Shown: positions 34,090 to 45,537 of the stretch, piece after piece
Layout of the letters: each line of letters opens with the position of its first letter
How positions within the stretch are numbered: position 1 is the first letter of the stretch
Assembly (NCBI RefSeq): GCF_963259705.1
Contig: NC_081844.1
Coordinates: forward strand, 107,694,965 to 107,758,964
Length of the DNA stretch: 64,000 nucleotides
Direction: 5' to 3'
Source of the DNA: Myotis daubentonii
Lineage: Eukaryota > Chordata > Mammalia > Chiroptera > Vespertilionidae
Program-made: the position numbers and the translations under genes
Notes under the pieces: generated by a model
What the model was told of the DNA's origin: nothing
Seen by the model: the letters and a program-made list of their open reading frames with translations, nothing else
Database searches by the model: none

Positions 34090-34250
34090 GTAGCGGTGGG
34101 ACCTTGGAGAAACTCTGACTTCTGGGCCCTGGTGTCCTCATCTGTAACCCGGGGGAAATAACAGCATTTACCGTACAGGGCTGTGGTGAGGATGATTTGA
34201 AATGAGGCACACACAGGCCCCAGCACAGCACACAGAAGATGGTAGGTAGT
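34090..34250 (+). mobile_element. MIR SINE
   Basis: ggtgtcctcatctgtaaccc, gggctgtggtgaggatgatt, then gccccagcacagcacacaga: sense MIR core and 3' part. Confidence 0.75.
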
Positions 34251-34680
34251 TCGACACATCATGTTCCTTCATATCTTGTGAGCCAGAACTGGGCATCACG
34301 TCATCTGAAGACACTGGGGAGAGAGCCAAGTCTGGGCTCTGCAGAGGCACCCTGAGGGGCGGGGCGCACAAACCTGCTGCAGCAACAATCTGGGGCCACC
34401 CAGCCCTGAGGCCTTTCCAATGTCTCTCGGAAGACTCAGAGCACGTGATAGCAGGAAGTCCTGCAGCCCACACACCCCAGCCACAGGCGCATGTGCCCCA
34501 CCACAGACCCAGAGCCACCCTCCAGAGCCCAGGGCACGGACAAGAAATAGCTGGTGATGAAAACCAGCGGGCTTCCACTAGGATTCTCCGCAGACCACTT
34601 TAGAAATGCTATCACCACCCATGTCATTCATTCAGTAGCTTAATTGTTAAAATCTTCTTGTTGGTGGTTTGTTTGTGTGT

Positions 34681-34693
34681 CCCCCCCCCCCCC
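34681..34693. repeat. Poly-C run
   Basis: Thirteen consecutive C bases, 50 bp before the TG repeat. Confidence 0.9.
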
Positions 34694-34742
34694 AATTCTA
34701 AGCTGTTAACTTGGCCAGGATTACTCACCCAACAAAAGCACA

Positions 34743-34745
<3 letters not shown>

Positions 34746-34788
<43 letters not shown>
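34746..34788. repeat. (TG)n microsatellite, about 21 units
   Basis: Uninterrupted TG dinucleotides for 43 bases. It is the purest long microsatellite in the window and likely polymorphic. Confidence 0.97.
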
Positions 34789-34792
<4 letters not shown>

Positions 34793-35029
34793 ATTCTGGT
34801 CAAAAAGTGGCTTGGGTTTCCTCAGAATGAGAAGCTTCTTCTGGCTTCCTTCGAAAGATAGTTCCTATCACACATTCAGGGCAAGAGGGAGCTTGAGGCC
34901 ATCAGAACCCAAGCCCTCTTGCAGGGTGGGAGCCTATTAGTAATGACTTCTTACATGTGATCCAAGTGCTTAGTAGTTTTCAAAGGTTTTTAGATCTAGT
35001 ACAGAACCGGAAACTTTCAGAGCTGGAAA

Positions 35030-35615
35030 CGGTCGCCAATGTCATCCCAATCTGTTGGGTGACCAGCTATGAACTGCCTCCAGCAATAACTCCCCTCACG
35101 GTGGATGGAGGTGATCACCCCCCATTAAAACCCTCCAGTAGCTCCATTTCATTTTGGATGAAATCTGCAGGCCTCACCATGGCCTTGCATCAATACCAAC
35201 CATGGTCTGCCTCTCCCACACACTCCGCCATGGTGACCTTCTCATGTTCCTCGCCGAGGCCACACCTGTCCCTACCTTGGAGGCATCTGCACTTACTGCT
35301 CCCTTCTACATGGGTTGCTGCTCCCTTTCTCTTCATATTCCTGACTCAGTCAGAGCCACATGCTCAGAAAAACCTTCCCAACTGTTTTCAAGCCGCCAGT
35401 CATCCTCAATTACATGACCCTGCTTGCTTTCCACGCAGCAATTCTGAAATTATAAACTAACTGAAGTTATCTGGCTTGTTTATCATTTTCCTCATCCCTC
35501 TAGCATGTCAGATCCTGTCTACTTGTTCATCACTGTATCTCAGAGTTAACCCAGTGCCTGACACATAGTAGGTCCAATAGACATGTGTTGAGGGAATAAG
35601 TGAATTGAATATCCA
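35030..35615 (+). mobile_element. L2 LINE fragment, coding end plus 3' UTR
   Basis: Sense order: ccctccagtagctccatttc, atgaaatctgcaggcctcac, tggccttgcatcaataccaa, then tagcatgtcagatcctgtct, ctgacacatagtaggtccaa and agacatgtgttgagggaata. A long frame through it (35.0-35.5 kb) is chance. Confidence 0.85.
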
Positions 35616-35724
35616 TTTCTTTTTTCATCTGAGTCCCATCCAAACTTTTTAAGGGCGGGCATCACTGTTATGTTTATCTCTTGGTCAAGAAAATGGGTTC
35701 AGAGGGATGAATCGATCCCCCTAA

Positions 35725-36170
35725 GGCCCTTTATCTAGTTATCCATTGCTTTGTAACAAATCACCCCCAAAATTGCTGGCTTAGAACAAGGGCATGCCAT
35801 TTCTCTCAGTTCTGTGGGTTGCCTGGGTGCTTCTTCTGCTGGTCTTGCCTGTGCTCACCCATGCGGCTCAGACAGCCGGGCCATCTGGCCACCTGGCCCC
35901 ATGTGGCCCCTCCTCCCAGCCTCTTCACAGCCTGGTGGGCTCAGGGCATTGTTCCAAGAGAGTGGGAGCTGAAGCGCCAGGCCCCTCTGAGGCCTCACCT
36001 GGGAAGTGGCCCAGCATCCCTTCCACTGGGTTCTATCAGTCAAAGCAAAGCACAGGGCTAGGCCAGGCCAGGGGAGGAGCTGCAGACTCCACTGCTGCCG
36101 GGAGGTGCTGTCTGTCGCACTGCACAAGGGCTTGGGCCACACTGTGTGGCCACCTTTGAAAACCTACCAC
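35725..36170 (-). mobile_element. MLT1-type LTR, antisense
   Basis: Reverse LTR: tagttatccattgctttgta, acaaatcacccccaaaattg, cagttctgtgggttgcctgg. The later part is poorly conserved. It is a separate, more diverged copy than the pair at 30.6 and 31.8 kb. Confidence 0.65.
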
Positions 36171-36505
36171 AGCGAGTAAGGGCCGGAACCAGCTTGACTC
36201 AGTAAGGAAAACCAAAGGGCTGTGACTAGCCGACAACATCGAATGACTCCAGAAACCCAAATAGCCTACAACAAATTTATCTCTCACCCACATTACATGT
36301 CCACTAGGGGCGGGGGTTGGGACTCCGCTCTGGGACCCAAGGTGACAGAGCGGCCTCTCCTGGGACATCGCCTGAACAGAGGAAAGGGATGTGGCAAACA
36401 CTGACTGTCCCAGAGCCTCTGCGCGGAAGTGACACAATCACCCCCACCAACACACCGTCAGACTATCCTCTCTCTGGGAGGGGCACTGAACAGGCATGAA
36501 CAGTA

Positions 36506-36535
36506 CTCGCGCCCCCCCCCCCCCACACACACACC
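36506..36535. repeat. Poly-C followed by CA repeat
   Basis: gcgccccccccccccccaca then cacacacacc; low-complexity. Confidence 0.85.
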
Positions 36536-36599
36536 AGGAGGCCAGGTTCCTCTTCAATCCTTTTAAAAAGCACTCTACAGAGCCACATCATCCCCCTGT

Positions 36600-36950
36600 G
36601 TTCGACCGCTGTTCCACGTGCTGCTGTCTCACCTGCTCCCTCCACCCAGCATGCCCTTCACCGAGACCAAGGTCATGCAGCTTCTCTCCTCCCGGAGACA
36701 CCTCCCAGCCTTCCCAGCCGCCCAGCCTAAAAACCTGCCATAGACCCCATGCTCATCAGACCACAATCCCTGTCATGTCTTTTAAGCCCCCGAATGGTCC
36801 AGGCTGTGTCACGTTCTGTGCCTGCCTCTGCTCTTCCCTCTGCCTCTGCGCCCTTCCCTTCTTCTCCACCCTGTGGCTCCCCGTTTAAGATCTGACTCTA
36901 AAATCTCTCCTCTCTGAAGGCAATCTTTTTCCCCTCGGTGCCGTCCATCA
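36600..36950 (+). mobile_element. L2-like fragment
   Basis: Sense L2-like phrases: cacgtgctgctgtctcacct, cggagacacctcccagcctt, then tcctctctgaaggcaatctt. Diverged. Confidence 0.4.
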
Positions 36951-36979
36951 ACTTTTCCTTTTTCTAAACTTCTTTACTA

Positions 36980-37700
36980 TAGCGTCATTCATTCACTCAT
37001 TCAACAACATTTACTGTGTGCCAGGTAGTGCCAGGTGCTGCTCCAGGTTCCAGGGAGACCCCGGGAACAATACACACAAGGTCGCTTCTCCTTCGGTGCT
37101 TACATGCTGGTGCAGTATAGCGACAAGAAGCATATAAACAAGATACTGTTACACGGTGGTAAGTGTTTCCATTGTAATAAGAAGGGATGATATGAAAACG
37201 CTGTGGCAAAGGAGGCCTGTGGTAAGATGATCAGGCCTCTGCTGTCTGAGCAGGCGGGGGAAGAGCATTCCCAGCAGGGGGCAGCCAGGGCAAACTGCCT
37301 GTGGCATGGTCCAGCTGGGCCTGTCAGGGCATAAGGAGGAAGCCACTGCAGCCAGAGGCACACGGAGGGTGGGAGGCGGAGGTGGCAAGGCAGGAGATCA
37401 GAGAGGACAGATCTGGCTGTAGCCAGATCGTGTTGATGGTGATAGGGCTGTCGACTTCATGTTAACTGCAACAGGAAGTCAAAGGAGGGTTTCCGCAGGG
37501 GACACTGCTCTGTGAGCTGCAGGCGAGCAAGAGTGGAATCCGCCAGGCCAGCTTGGAGGCTCTTGCTGTGATTCCAAGATGCTGGTGACGTGGATGAGCA
37601 GACTACAAGGGCCTCCCCTAGAAGCTGTGACCTCTGAGCTCTAGGGAACCGTGACCTTAGTCTCCGCACCTCACTCGGCACATGGCACAGGACTGGGCCC
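36980..37700 (-). mobile_element. L2 LINE fragment, antisense
   Basis: Reverse L2: tcattcattcactcattcaa, catttactgtgtgccaggta, aagaagcatataaacaagat, agcattcccagcagggggca and ggctgtagccagatcgtgtt. Good order, low identity. Confidence 0.75.
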
Positions 37701-38349
37701 AAAGCGACAGAACGGCTTAGGACGACGTGTCAATCATGAACACGTGCCTGACATTTACATTCAGCCGGACCAGCTCCCTTTCTCACTCCTTTGTTAAAGC
37801 TTCTCCAGAAACTCCCCTCCATGAACCAGGTTCCCCTAGCAACAAGGGAGCAGCCCATTTGGCCGCCTGCCTCTCCACTGGGCTGGTAACCCCGGCTTCA
37901 CACAGCACCCTTGGCCACCCGGGCTCCTGCCACCCAGCTCTGCGGGGTTCACACAGCAGCCTAGACATCTTGGTATGTAAGAGCCAGGTTTCCCCACCTG
38001 AGCCTCTGTTTTCTCATCTGCAAGATGGGTGTTATTTTCCCTCCCAAAAGCCCCTTTCCCAAGACCCTCTTCCCTGCCTCTTGCCTCTCCATCCCTCCCT
38101 TCAACAAGGACAAATCTGCTGTTTTCTGAAGTTCCACTGATCCCAGGATGATCCAAGCTTTTCCGGAACACTAGTTCCTTTTCTCTGTTCTAACCTTAAT
38201 TCCGGGTGGCTGGGAGCTGGGTACCCAAGGTGAGGGAGTGCCGCCCACTCCCATGGTCTTTCCCTCCCAGGGCTGGGCCACAGCTGGGAGTTATTGCATG
38301 GCTGGATGTGGGGTCCCAGGCCTGGTTGTGGGGGAAGTGAGAGAAAGAG

Positions 38350-38475
38350 TGAGCCGGGGACAGAAAGAAAGAGGAAGGGGGAAGTGTCAGGGAGGGAAGG
38401 AAAGGGGTCCAGGAGAAAGGAAGAGAGAATGGATGAGCGGGAGGGAGAGGGAGCCTGCGTGGATGGTAGAAGAGC
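38350..38475. repeat. Purine-rich (GA) tract upstream of the CpG island
   Basis: About 125 bp with very few pyrimidines on the + strand (gaaagaaagaggaaggggga, then gagggagagggagcctgcg). It directly precedes the CpG island, as is common in GAGA-type proximal promoters. Overlapping frames here on both strands are composition artefacts. Confidence 0.7.
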
Positions 38476-38479
38476 GGTG

Positions 38480-39060
38480 CATGCCTGCGCGCTGTGCACG
38501 GAGCGGGTGGGGAAGGGGAGAGGGAGAGCCAGACTAGGAGAGGAAAAAAGGAAGGCGCGCTGCAAAGCGAGGAGGAGCGAGTGAGGGGCGGAGACCAGGA
38601 AGTGGTGCGGGCATGGGGCTTGGGGCTCGGGCCACCCTCTCCGTTCCAGTCAGGGAGCCAGAGAGCGGCGGGCGCGGGTAGAGGAGGCGCGGGCTCCGCA
38701 GCGGAGCCACTCGGCTTCAGCAGCACCAGGTAACACGGCCTCCGCCTCCCCGCGGAGCTGGGTTGGGGCGGGGTCCCGGGCGGGCGCTCGCTGGAGTTTC
38801 CCCAGCTTCTCCGGACCCAGAGTTCCAGCGGGCTCTGCTGCTCGCTGGTTGCGCATGACCTTGGCCGGTCCCTCAGCTGGTGGAGCCTCAGTTTCCTCCT
38901 CTGTGACCCATGGGGCCCTGCCGCTTCCGCCAAGGGGATGCTGCGAGCGCGGGGATGCAGTCCCGGTGCGCGCCGTGTGCTGGGTCAGGTAGTGTCCCTC
39001 TCCCGCGTGGGCGTGGATCTGCAAAGTCCACTTGCGCTGAAACAGTCCCTGGGCCGGCCG
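38480..39060 (+). promoter_or_regulatory. HRH2: CpG island, candidate HRH2 promoter
   Basis: By hand count about 46 CpG dinucleotides occur in 38556-39060. No other part of the window is comparable except the HRH2 coding exon. GC boxes are seen at about 38585 (ggggcgg) and about 38765 (ggggcgggg). There is no convincing TATA box, which fits a dispersed-start CpG promoter. It lies 13.6 kb upstream of the HRH2 coding exon, on the side where mammalian HRH2 has its non-coding first exon. A MIR-like block (tcagtttcctcctctgtgac) is embedded at about 38888. Which gene it drives is inferred. Confidence 0.65.
38600..38729 (+). other. HRH2: Candidate non-coding first exon ending in splice donor CAG|GTAACA
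   Basis: The donor is at 38729/38730 (cagcaccag followed by gtaaca), matching the consensus from -3 to +4. It sits in the middle of the CpG island just after a GC-rich leader, the usual position for a 5' UTR exon. The 5' boundary is arbitrary because no start signal is visible. The next strong acceptor before the HRH2 start codon is at 52049/52050. Confidence 0.45.
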
Positions 39061-40599
39061 GGTCTGGGTGGAGGCACTGGAGCATGAAGCGACTTTGTGC
39101 TTAAGGAAAGCCAGGGGCTGGCCAGGGTTGGCGAGAGGGGTCCCTAGCTCTCAGGGATCATCCTCACCAACTGCTCCCTGATGCTGGGATGGAGCTGAGG
39201 GCAGCGCTCCGGGCAGGGACGCTCCCACCCCCACCCCCCAACATCTGGAGAGGGGTTTGCCTCCAGGATGAGCCAAGCAAGTGGCCTCGGCTAAGAATCC
39301 CAGTTCGCCTGCTTACTCAGTGCCGTTGACCTTCAGCAAAAGGGCCTCAGTTTCCTCCCCAGGAAAGGGGTATGTGTGCGCCCGCTCTGAGATGGCTGGG
39401 AGGGTAGGAGGGGGCAGGGCAAGAAGGTCCCTGCAACTGTGGTGTCCCCACCATGGCAGCTGTCACACCTTAGATCAGGGGCCCAGAGTGCAGGTGCCCT
39501 TTGCCTCCTGGAGCCCATCGTCATCACCAGGTAGGTCCTCCCTGGTCCCCTTTGCTAGAGATGGTCAGTGGCCCTGCTGGGCATGAAGCAGGACCCAGGG
39601 ACAGGGGGACAGGAGCCCCCCCAACCCAGACACACATCTGGATGGTTCCCTAAGACGTGAAATCTGTGAGATGCCACTTTATATCCTGTAGAGATTCCCG
39701 GTTTCTCTCGGAGCCTCCGTCTCCTGATTTGTCATAGGAAGTTGTGACTTACGAGTTCCCTGTAGGTTATGAAAGGCGATTGGATAGATATATTGATTGT
39801 CCTCCCTGATGCTGAGATATGCTGAGAACTGAATAGAAGGAGAAAATGCCATTTCTCTGACAGCTGCCCTGTGCAGGCCTGGGGTGCTATGTATACAGCA
39901 GTGGCTACAGTCATCTCACCAATCCTGGGAAGTCAGTGCCACTAAAACCCAATTTACAGACGAGGAAAGCAAGGCTCAGGGCGTCTGTGATCCACAGTCA
40001 CCTGGTAGGAATTGCCTGTGCTGGGGGTGGCCTCAGGTCTGCGTGGCCCCAGACAGTCCCACAACAGCCCCAGACATGACTGTGAAAGGTGTCTATCACC
40101 GCCTGGGCGCCTGGCAGGTGCCAACCTGAGCAGCACGGATTTCCTGGCCCAGGCCTCATAGAGAAGGCAGGTCTGGTGGCTGGCAGTGGACCTGGGCGCC
40201 TTTGCCAGGTGGCTTTTCCAGGGTCTGAAGGGAAGGAAGGTCACCCCTCAGCACCACACAGGAAGCGGAGACCAGGCTGAGTCACTCCATTCCGCCAACC
40301 CTCTTCCTTCCTCAACCACCTTGTCCGGGTTCACCTCGTCCCCATTAACCTTGGCCGAGGCTGCTTCCCCTGGCTTCACGGCACTTTCTGTTCTCCATCC
40401 TCCACGGGTGACTAACTGAACTGGCCCTCCCGGTGATGCGTCCGAAGGGGAAACGAGGCCAGCTGCGGTCCATCTCCCCAGTGCACCAGGGAGGGGGACA
40501 TGGGATTAAGACCCAATCCCAGGGATTAGCTCAGTCCTGGGAGGAGATCCCTGCTGGCTGGTGGGAAAACGGGCGTCCCGTTAGGCGAGAGAGGTTTCT
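39061..40599. other. Gene-free stretch (presumed HRH2 intron 1)
   Basis: 39880-40020 is an antisense MIR (gaagtcagtgccactaaaac, then ccaatttacagacgaggaaa). 39310-39370 has a short sense MIR-like core (tcagtttcctccccagg). Otherwise unremarkable. Confidence 0.5.
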
Positions 40600-40990
40600 C
40601 TGCCAAAAAATGTTTTAAAAGAAGAAGAGGACATCCAAAGCAAGGACAGGGATATGAACAAAGGCTCTTTCGAATGCAAACAGATTCATCAACAATCAGA
40701 AAGCGCCTAAATGTCCAACAAGAGGGGTCAATTAGGTTATGAGACAGCCGTGCTGCTAAGAACGGAGAGTTTTTAATGAATGGATTCATGCTTGTGCATA
40801 GGCATGTATATGGCATGGCCACAAATCTGTGGCAAGCACTTTTGAAAAAACACTGGAAGGAAATGAGCCAAAGCGTGTTAACAATGTTTGCCGGCTGGGT
40901 GGTGGCATTATGGGAGATTTATTTCTTGACTCTTTATAATTCTGAACTTTCCAGATTGTATGCAGTGAGCATACTCTTTAATAATTAGTG
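40600..40990 (+). mobile_element. Old L1M 3' end
   Basis: Sense phrases: ggatatgaacaaaggctctt, cgcctaaatgtccaacaaga, attaggttatgagacagccg, and the late 3' UTR sequence tgggagatttatttcttgac with tttataattctgaactttcc. Confidence 0.6.
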
Positions 40991-41129
40991 GTCATAGAAC
41001 TGTCTGGTTTCTAGTGACAATATAACCCACCCACTCTCACCTCCTCCTCAGCACCCAAGACAGGCCAGCATATGAACACTTGTCAATTACAGGGCCACCC
41101 TCTTGGGTGAGGCCTAGTTGGCCCCTTAG

Positions 41130-41310
41130 AAGGAAGAGGAATACTAAGTTATTAACATCCATTTGTTCTTACTATGTGCTCACGATAACCCTAAGAGGTA
41201 GGTCGATTCTCCATTTTACAGAGAGGAAACCAGGAGCCAAACACATGCAGCCAGGTGCCCGGGCCAGTGTCACACCCGGTTCAATCCCAGGCCATCTAGA
41301 TTCAGAGACT
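41130..41310 (-). mobile_element. MIR SINE, antisense
   Basis: ttcttactatgtgctcacga, taaccctaagaggtaggtcg, ctccattttacagagaggaa, gtgtcacacccggttcaatc: reverse MIR order. Confidence 0.85.
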
Positions 41311-41652
41311 ACACTTCTAACCAGGGTCAGGAGGGTCAGCAGATTCTAGTAGCTGACATTTAAGCACCTAGCACTGCAGCCCTGCACTGTACAGGCAAAG
41401 GAACGGCTCAGCGGTGACCTCCAAAGTGCCAGGTCTGTGCAGGATGCAGGGCACCCAGAGGCTCACAGTGCCATCTCTACAGAGGGGTGAGGGGCAGTGG
41501 CGTGCAAATAACGTCCTCAGGGCTATGATGGGGGGTGTTTAGGAAACTGGGGGACTTCAGAGGTTGAAGGGTGAGGGCTCTCTGGAAGACTGATTACCAG
41601 AAATGGTTCTAGGATCACCAGGAATTCACCAGGTGAGCAAGAGAAGTTAGAA

Positions 41653-41859
41653 CAGTGGTTCTCACTGTGGACAGCTTCCCTCCAGGGGACATCTGTCAAT
41701 GTCTGGAGGTATTTTTGATTGTCGCAACCGGGGTGTGTGTGTGTGTGTGTGGGGGGGGTGAGTCCAGGGATGCTGCTACACATCCTACCAATGCACAGGA
41801 CAGGCTCCCCACAACGAAGAATAACCCTGTCCAAAGTGCCCACAGCGCCGAGAGACCTG
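41653..41859 (+). mobile_element. MER20 hAT element
   Basis: Starts cagtggttctcactgtggac and continues tccaggggacatctgtcaat, gtctggaggtatttttgatt, ggatgctgctacacatccta, caatgcacaggacaggctcc, then aaagtgcccacagcgccgag. This is the MER20 order. A GT run has expanded inside at 41734-41752. It is an old eutherian element. Confidence 0.8.
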
Positions 41860-42027
41860 GGTGGGAGGCGAAGGGAGATCCTGACCCGGTATCAGCCGTT
41901 CAAGGCAGCACAGGTGCTCACGCGGTGCCTCCTGCGGGCCGGGGCTTGGAGCCCGTGACTGTACTACCGGCCGCCTGGCTGCCCTGCTGCCATCCTACCC
42001 CCACCAGCGACCAGTGGTCTCTTTTTT

Positions 42028-43090
42028 AAAAAAAGCATAAAAGCTTTACCGATATAATTCACATACCATACAATTCACCCATTTGAAGTGTACAAGTAAA
42101 TTGCTTTTAGAGTTGTGCAACCATCACCACGATCTAATTCCAGAACATTTTTATCGCCCCGAAAAGGAGCTCTGTACACACTGGCTGTCACTCCTGATCC
42201 ACCCCCTACGCCAGTGATGGCGAACCTATGACACGCGAACTCATTTCTTTGGTTGATTTTTCTTTGTTAAATGGCATTTAAATATATAAAATATATATCA
42301 AAAATATAAGTCTTTGTTTTGCTATGGTTGCAAACATCAAAACATTTCTATATGTGACACAGCACCAGAGTTAAGTTAGGGTTTTTCAAAACGCTGGCAC
42401 GCCGAGCTCAAAAGCTTCGCCATCACTGCCCTACGCCCCCCCAGGGCTAGGCAACCGCTGACCTGCTCTCTGTCCCTGCTGATGTGCCTCTTCTGGACAT
42501 TTCCTATCAATGGGATCACATGATGTTCGTTCGGCCTTTAGTGACTGGCTTCTCTCACTAGCATGATATTGTCAAGATGCTCCCGTACTGTAGCAGTGCC
42601 AGTACTTCGTTCCTTCTTACGGCTAAAATCATATTCCTTTGTATGAACACCTCACGTTTTATTGATCCGTGTATCCGCTGAGGGACACTGGGGCTGCCTC
42701 CACTCCTCTGGCTGCTGTGGACACTGCGGGCGGGTTTTTGGGAGAGCGTGCATCTGCATTTCCTCGGGGAATATACCGGTGAGTGGGATGCTGGGGCATA
42801 TGGGAGCTCCGTTTCACCTTTGAGGAACCGCCGGCCGGTTTTCCAGAGCAGCTGCCCATGTCGCCTTCCCTGCAGCAGTGTCTGCGGGTCCCATCTTCTC
42901 TGCATCCTCGCCAGTGTTTATTCCCCGGGTGTGGCTCCTCGCCACCCTGGTGGGTGTGGAGTGGTATCGCTGTGGTGTGGATCTGCATTCTCCTGCTGGC
43001 TAATGAGTCTGAACATCTTTTCGGGTGCTCGTGGGCCGTTTGTTATCTTGTTTGTAGAACTATCTATTCTGATCAGAGTCATCTTTTAAA
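42028..43090 (-). mobile_element. Old L1 fragment, antisense, split by an nhAT
   Basis: Reverse L1 3' region: cataaaagctttaccgatat, aattcacataccatacaatt, aaccatcaccacgatctaat, tttcctatcaatgggatcac, cttctctcactagcatgata and, further on, gtgagtgggatgctggggca. A related fragment lies at 58920-59200. The nhAT at 42212-42428 interrupts it. Confidence 0.75.
42204..42436 (+). mobile_element. nhAT-type MITE, copy 2, perfect 8-bp target duplication
   Basis: CCCTACGC lies on both sides (42204-42211 and 42429-42436). The element (42212-42428) runs cagtgatggcgaacctatga to gcttcgccatcactg, with the same AT-rich body as the 1.3-kb and 46.6-kb copies. Compared with them it lacks about 16 bases near the left end, between two gacac-type repeats, a typical slippage deletion. 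Confidence 0.95.
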
Positions 43091-43329
43091 ACTCCCGTAT
43101 TTAGACTGAAGTGCAAACCGTCGGAGGTCTGCAAGGCTGTGCATGATGGGGCGCCGCCCACATGGGCCGCATCTCTCCGCACTGGCTCGGCTCTGGCCAC
43201 ACTGGCCTCAGAGCGGCAAGCTGCTCCCGCCTCCAGGCCTTTGCATGGGGTCAGTTTAGTGAGGCCTCCCCGTCCTCTCAGTCTCAAGTGCCAGCACCCC
43301 CAGGCCCTTTCTCGCACCTCTCAAACCTT

Positions 43330-43361
<32 letters not shown>
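43330..43361. repeat. (CT)n microsatellite
   Basis: ctctctctttctctctctct and onwards, adjoining the antisense VES tail at 43362. Confidence 0.9.
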
Positions 43362-43362
<1 letters not shown>

Positions 43363-43566
43363 ATATGTTTTTATTGGTTTCAGAGAGGAAGGGAGAGTGT
43401 GAGAGAGAAAGAAACATCAATGATGAGAATCATTGATCAGCTTCCTCCTGCACGCCCCGTACTGGGGATCGAACCTGCAACTGGGCATGTGCCCTTGACC
43501 GGAATCAAACCTGGGACCCTTCAGTCCACAGGCTGACGTCCTTATCCACTGAGCCAAACCGGCTAG
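43362..43566 (-). mobile_element. VES-type SINE, antisense
   Basis: Tail aaaatatgtttttattggtt, body ttcctcctgcacgccccgta, antisense B box in ccggaatcaaacctgggacc, antisense A box in ccactgagccaaaccgg. Flanks ctcaaacctttct and ctcaaaacttctt may be an eroded target duplication. Confidence 0.92.
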
Positions 43567-45537
43567 GACTCAAAACTTCTTTTGATCGTGTATTTGTTGT
43601 TGTTTTTTGGTTGTTGCTTTTTTTACTATCTGATAAGAGCTGGAAGAACTGGGCTCCAGACGTGACTACACCTTTCATCGCTGTGTGAACCTGGGCAAGC
43701 CACTGCCCACCTGAGAACCAGGCAGGGGCGTAGCTGACCTCCACTCGGCCAGGGCTTTCCCCACTCCACCCTTCTTTGATCCCAGCTTCTATGCGACGGC
43801 GCTGCCAGGAGGCGTGGGCCTGGCGCCGTGGCATTGAGAGAAAGGTGGCCAGAGCCAAGTTGGTCGTGCATGGGAGCAGGTGGAGGGGCGGTGACCAGCC
43901 GTGGGGACAGTCTCCAGGAGCACACGGCTGCTCTGCCCGGTGCCCCGCCTCCAGGAGCAGCAGCTAGAACTGTCAACAGCTCCAGGAAGGCCTGGACACT
44001 GGGGCCACTTTCGGCTCCGGAACTGCGCAGTTTTCCTGGAGAGCTGGAGAAAGGGGAGTCTGTCCGTGGCCGGGGCACAGAGGGCGTGGTGGCAGGGGGA
44101 GAGGAGACGGAGAGGGGCGCCAGAGGGAGGCAGGTCCCACGCCTGGGCCACGTATTGCTCTGCGGGCTGTGCGTCACGCAAGGTCACACCCACTGTCTTT
44201 GGAAGTGCTGGGCCGTTGCCTCCCAACAGCCCGATGGCTCGGGGCTCTAGCTGCTCCCACTGCCACAGTCGAGGCATCTGAGGCAGACACCAAGCTGCTG
44301 CTCCCTGCAGTTACTCAGAGAGAAGCAGGGGGGCCAGACTACCCAGGTGGCTGGTTCTAGAAGCTTCTTGCTCTTCACCTCCACAGGCCTCTCGACACCC
44401 CCACGGGGTGGGGATTGTTATCTCCATTTCACAGGAAGGGAAGGTGGGGCTGACACCGGGCGAACATGGCCTCACTGGTGAGAAGCAGGGCTGTGCCGGG
44501 ACCAGCCAGCTGCTGTGAAAGCGCTTCTCGTCAGGGGCTGGAGGCCGAGGTGAGGCTGGGTGAGGGGCGGGCTAGGAGGACAGGCCTTCTAACCAAACAG
44601 CCCCCTCTGGCCCTGCCGACTGTCCAGGGCCATCTGCGAGCGGCCCTGCATGCACTGTGCCAGATGAAGACCGTGTTTCTTCATAGTGCTCACGTCTTCT
44701 CCCATCTGGCGGTCTTGGGTGCCTTCCTCACAGGAAGGGCGGGACCTGAAGCCCAGTGGTTTTAAAGATCAGAGAATGGCCATGGGGAGGGCAGTGGCAT
44801 TTATTGAGGAACCACCACCTTCAGCCCCGTCCCTTTACCTTCACACATCATCTTCCCATTTTGCAGATGGGAAGACTGAGCCTCAGAGAGCTTCCTGACT
44901 CCTTTCCACTACCCAGCATTGGCTTCCTGGGTGAGCACAGGGCAGGCAGGCCTACGGGGCCTGAGGTGGGCTTGGGCTGTCGCTAATGTCCCCTGAGCAC
45001 AGGCCAGCGTGCCTTTCTGACAAGGAGAGGGTGAAGCTGGGCTCTTTGGGCAGCAGGAGCTACAAGGGGGCTCACAGCACTGGCTGCGTTCTCCTGGCAC
45101 GTATTTTCAGGGTGACCTATCTGAGGGAGAGTGATCCTGGTGGTTACTGTAATGGTAAAAACAATTCCTTTTTCAATAAATCCAATCACTTTAAAGAAAA
45201 ATGTTAAGTAAAAAATATAGAATTGGTATTTTATGGGTTTGGCAAAAATCATGGAGGTGGGACGCGAAGGGATGAGGTTTGGGAAACGGGGCATATGAGA
45301 CAGGCGAGTTGTTGGGAGCTGGAAACTGGGAGCTCTTCCTGACTCTGACCAGCTGTGTGGCCCCGGCCGAGGCATTTGACCTCTTGGTGCCACATCTGCT
45401 TTGAGCCCAATTCCCCTTAAGAGCAAGAAGCTTCTCGAACCAGCTACCTGGGTTACACTCTGGCGGCTCCACAGAGCTCTCCTGCCGAGCTCGAAATGAG
45501 CTGACGCTTTGTGGCTGTGGGGAGGGCAGGAAGGACT
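43567..45537. other. Gene-free stretch, GC-rich
   Basis: Overlapping frames to about 200 codons occur on both strands at 43.6-44.3 kb and 45.0-45.7 kb, but none has homology I recognise. They fit GC-driven chance. 44395-44470 and 44790-44900 are antisense MIR-like (tccatttcacaggaaggg; ttttgcagatgggaagactg). Confidence 0.5.

Noticed and set aside
38196..38933. A 245-codon frame on the - strand over the CpG island
   Set aside because: It reads through purine tract and CpG island with low-complexity S/P/L/R sequence. Composition explains it, and no domain is visible.
43626..44277. Overlapping frames of 140-180 codons on both strands
   Set aside because: GC-rich sequence, no homology, mutually exclusive frames, and no splice or promoter context.
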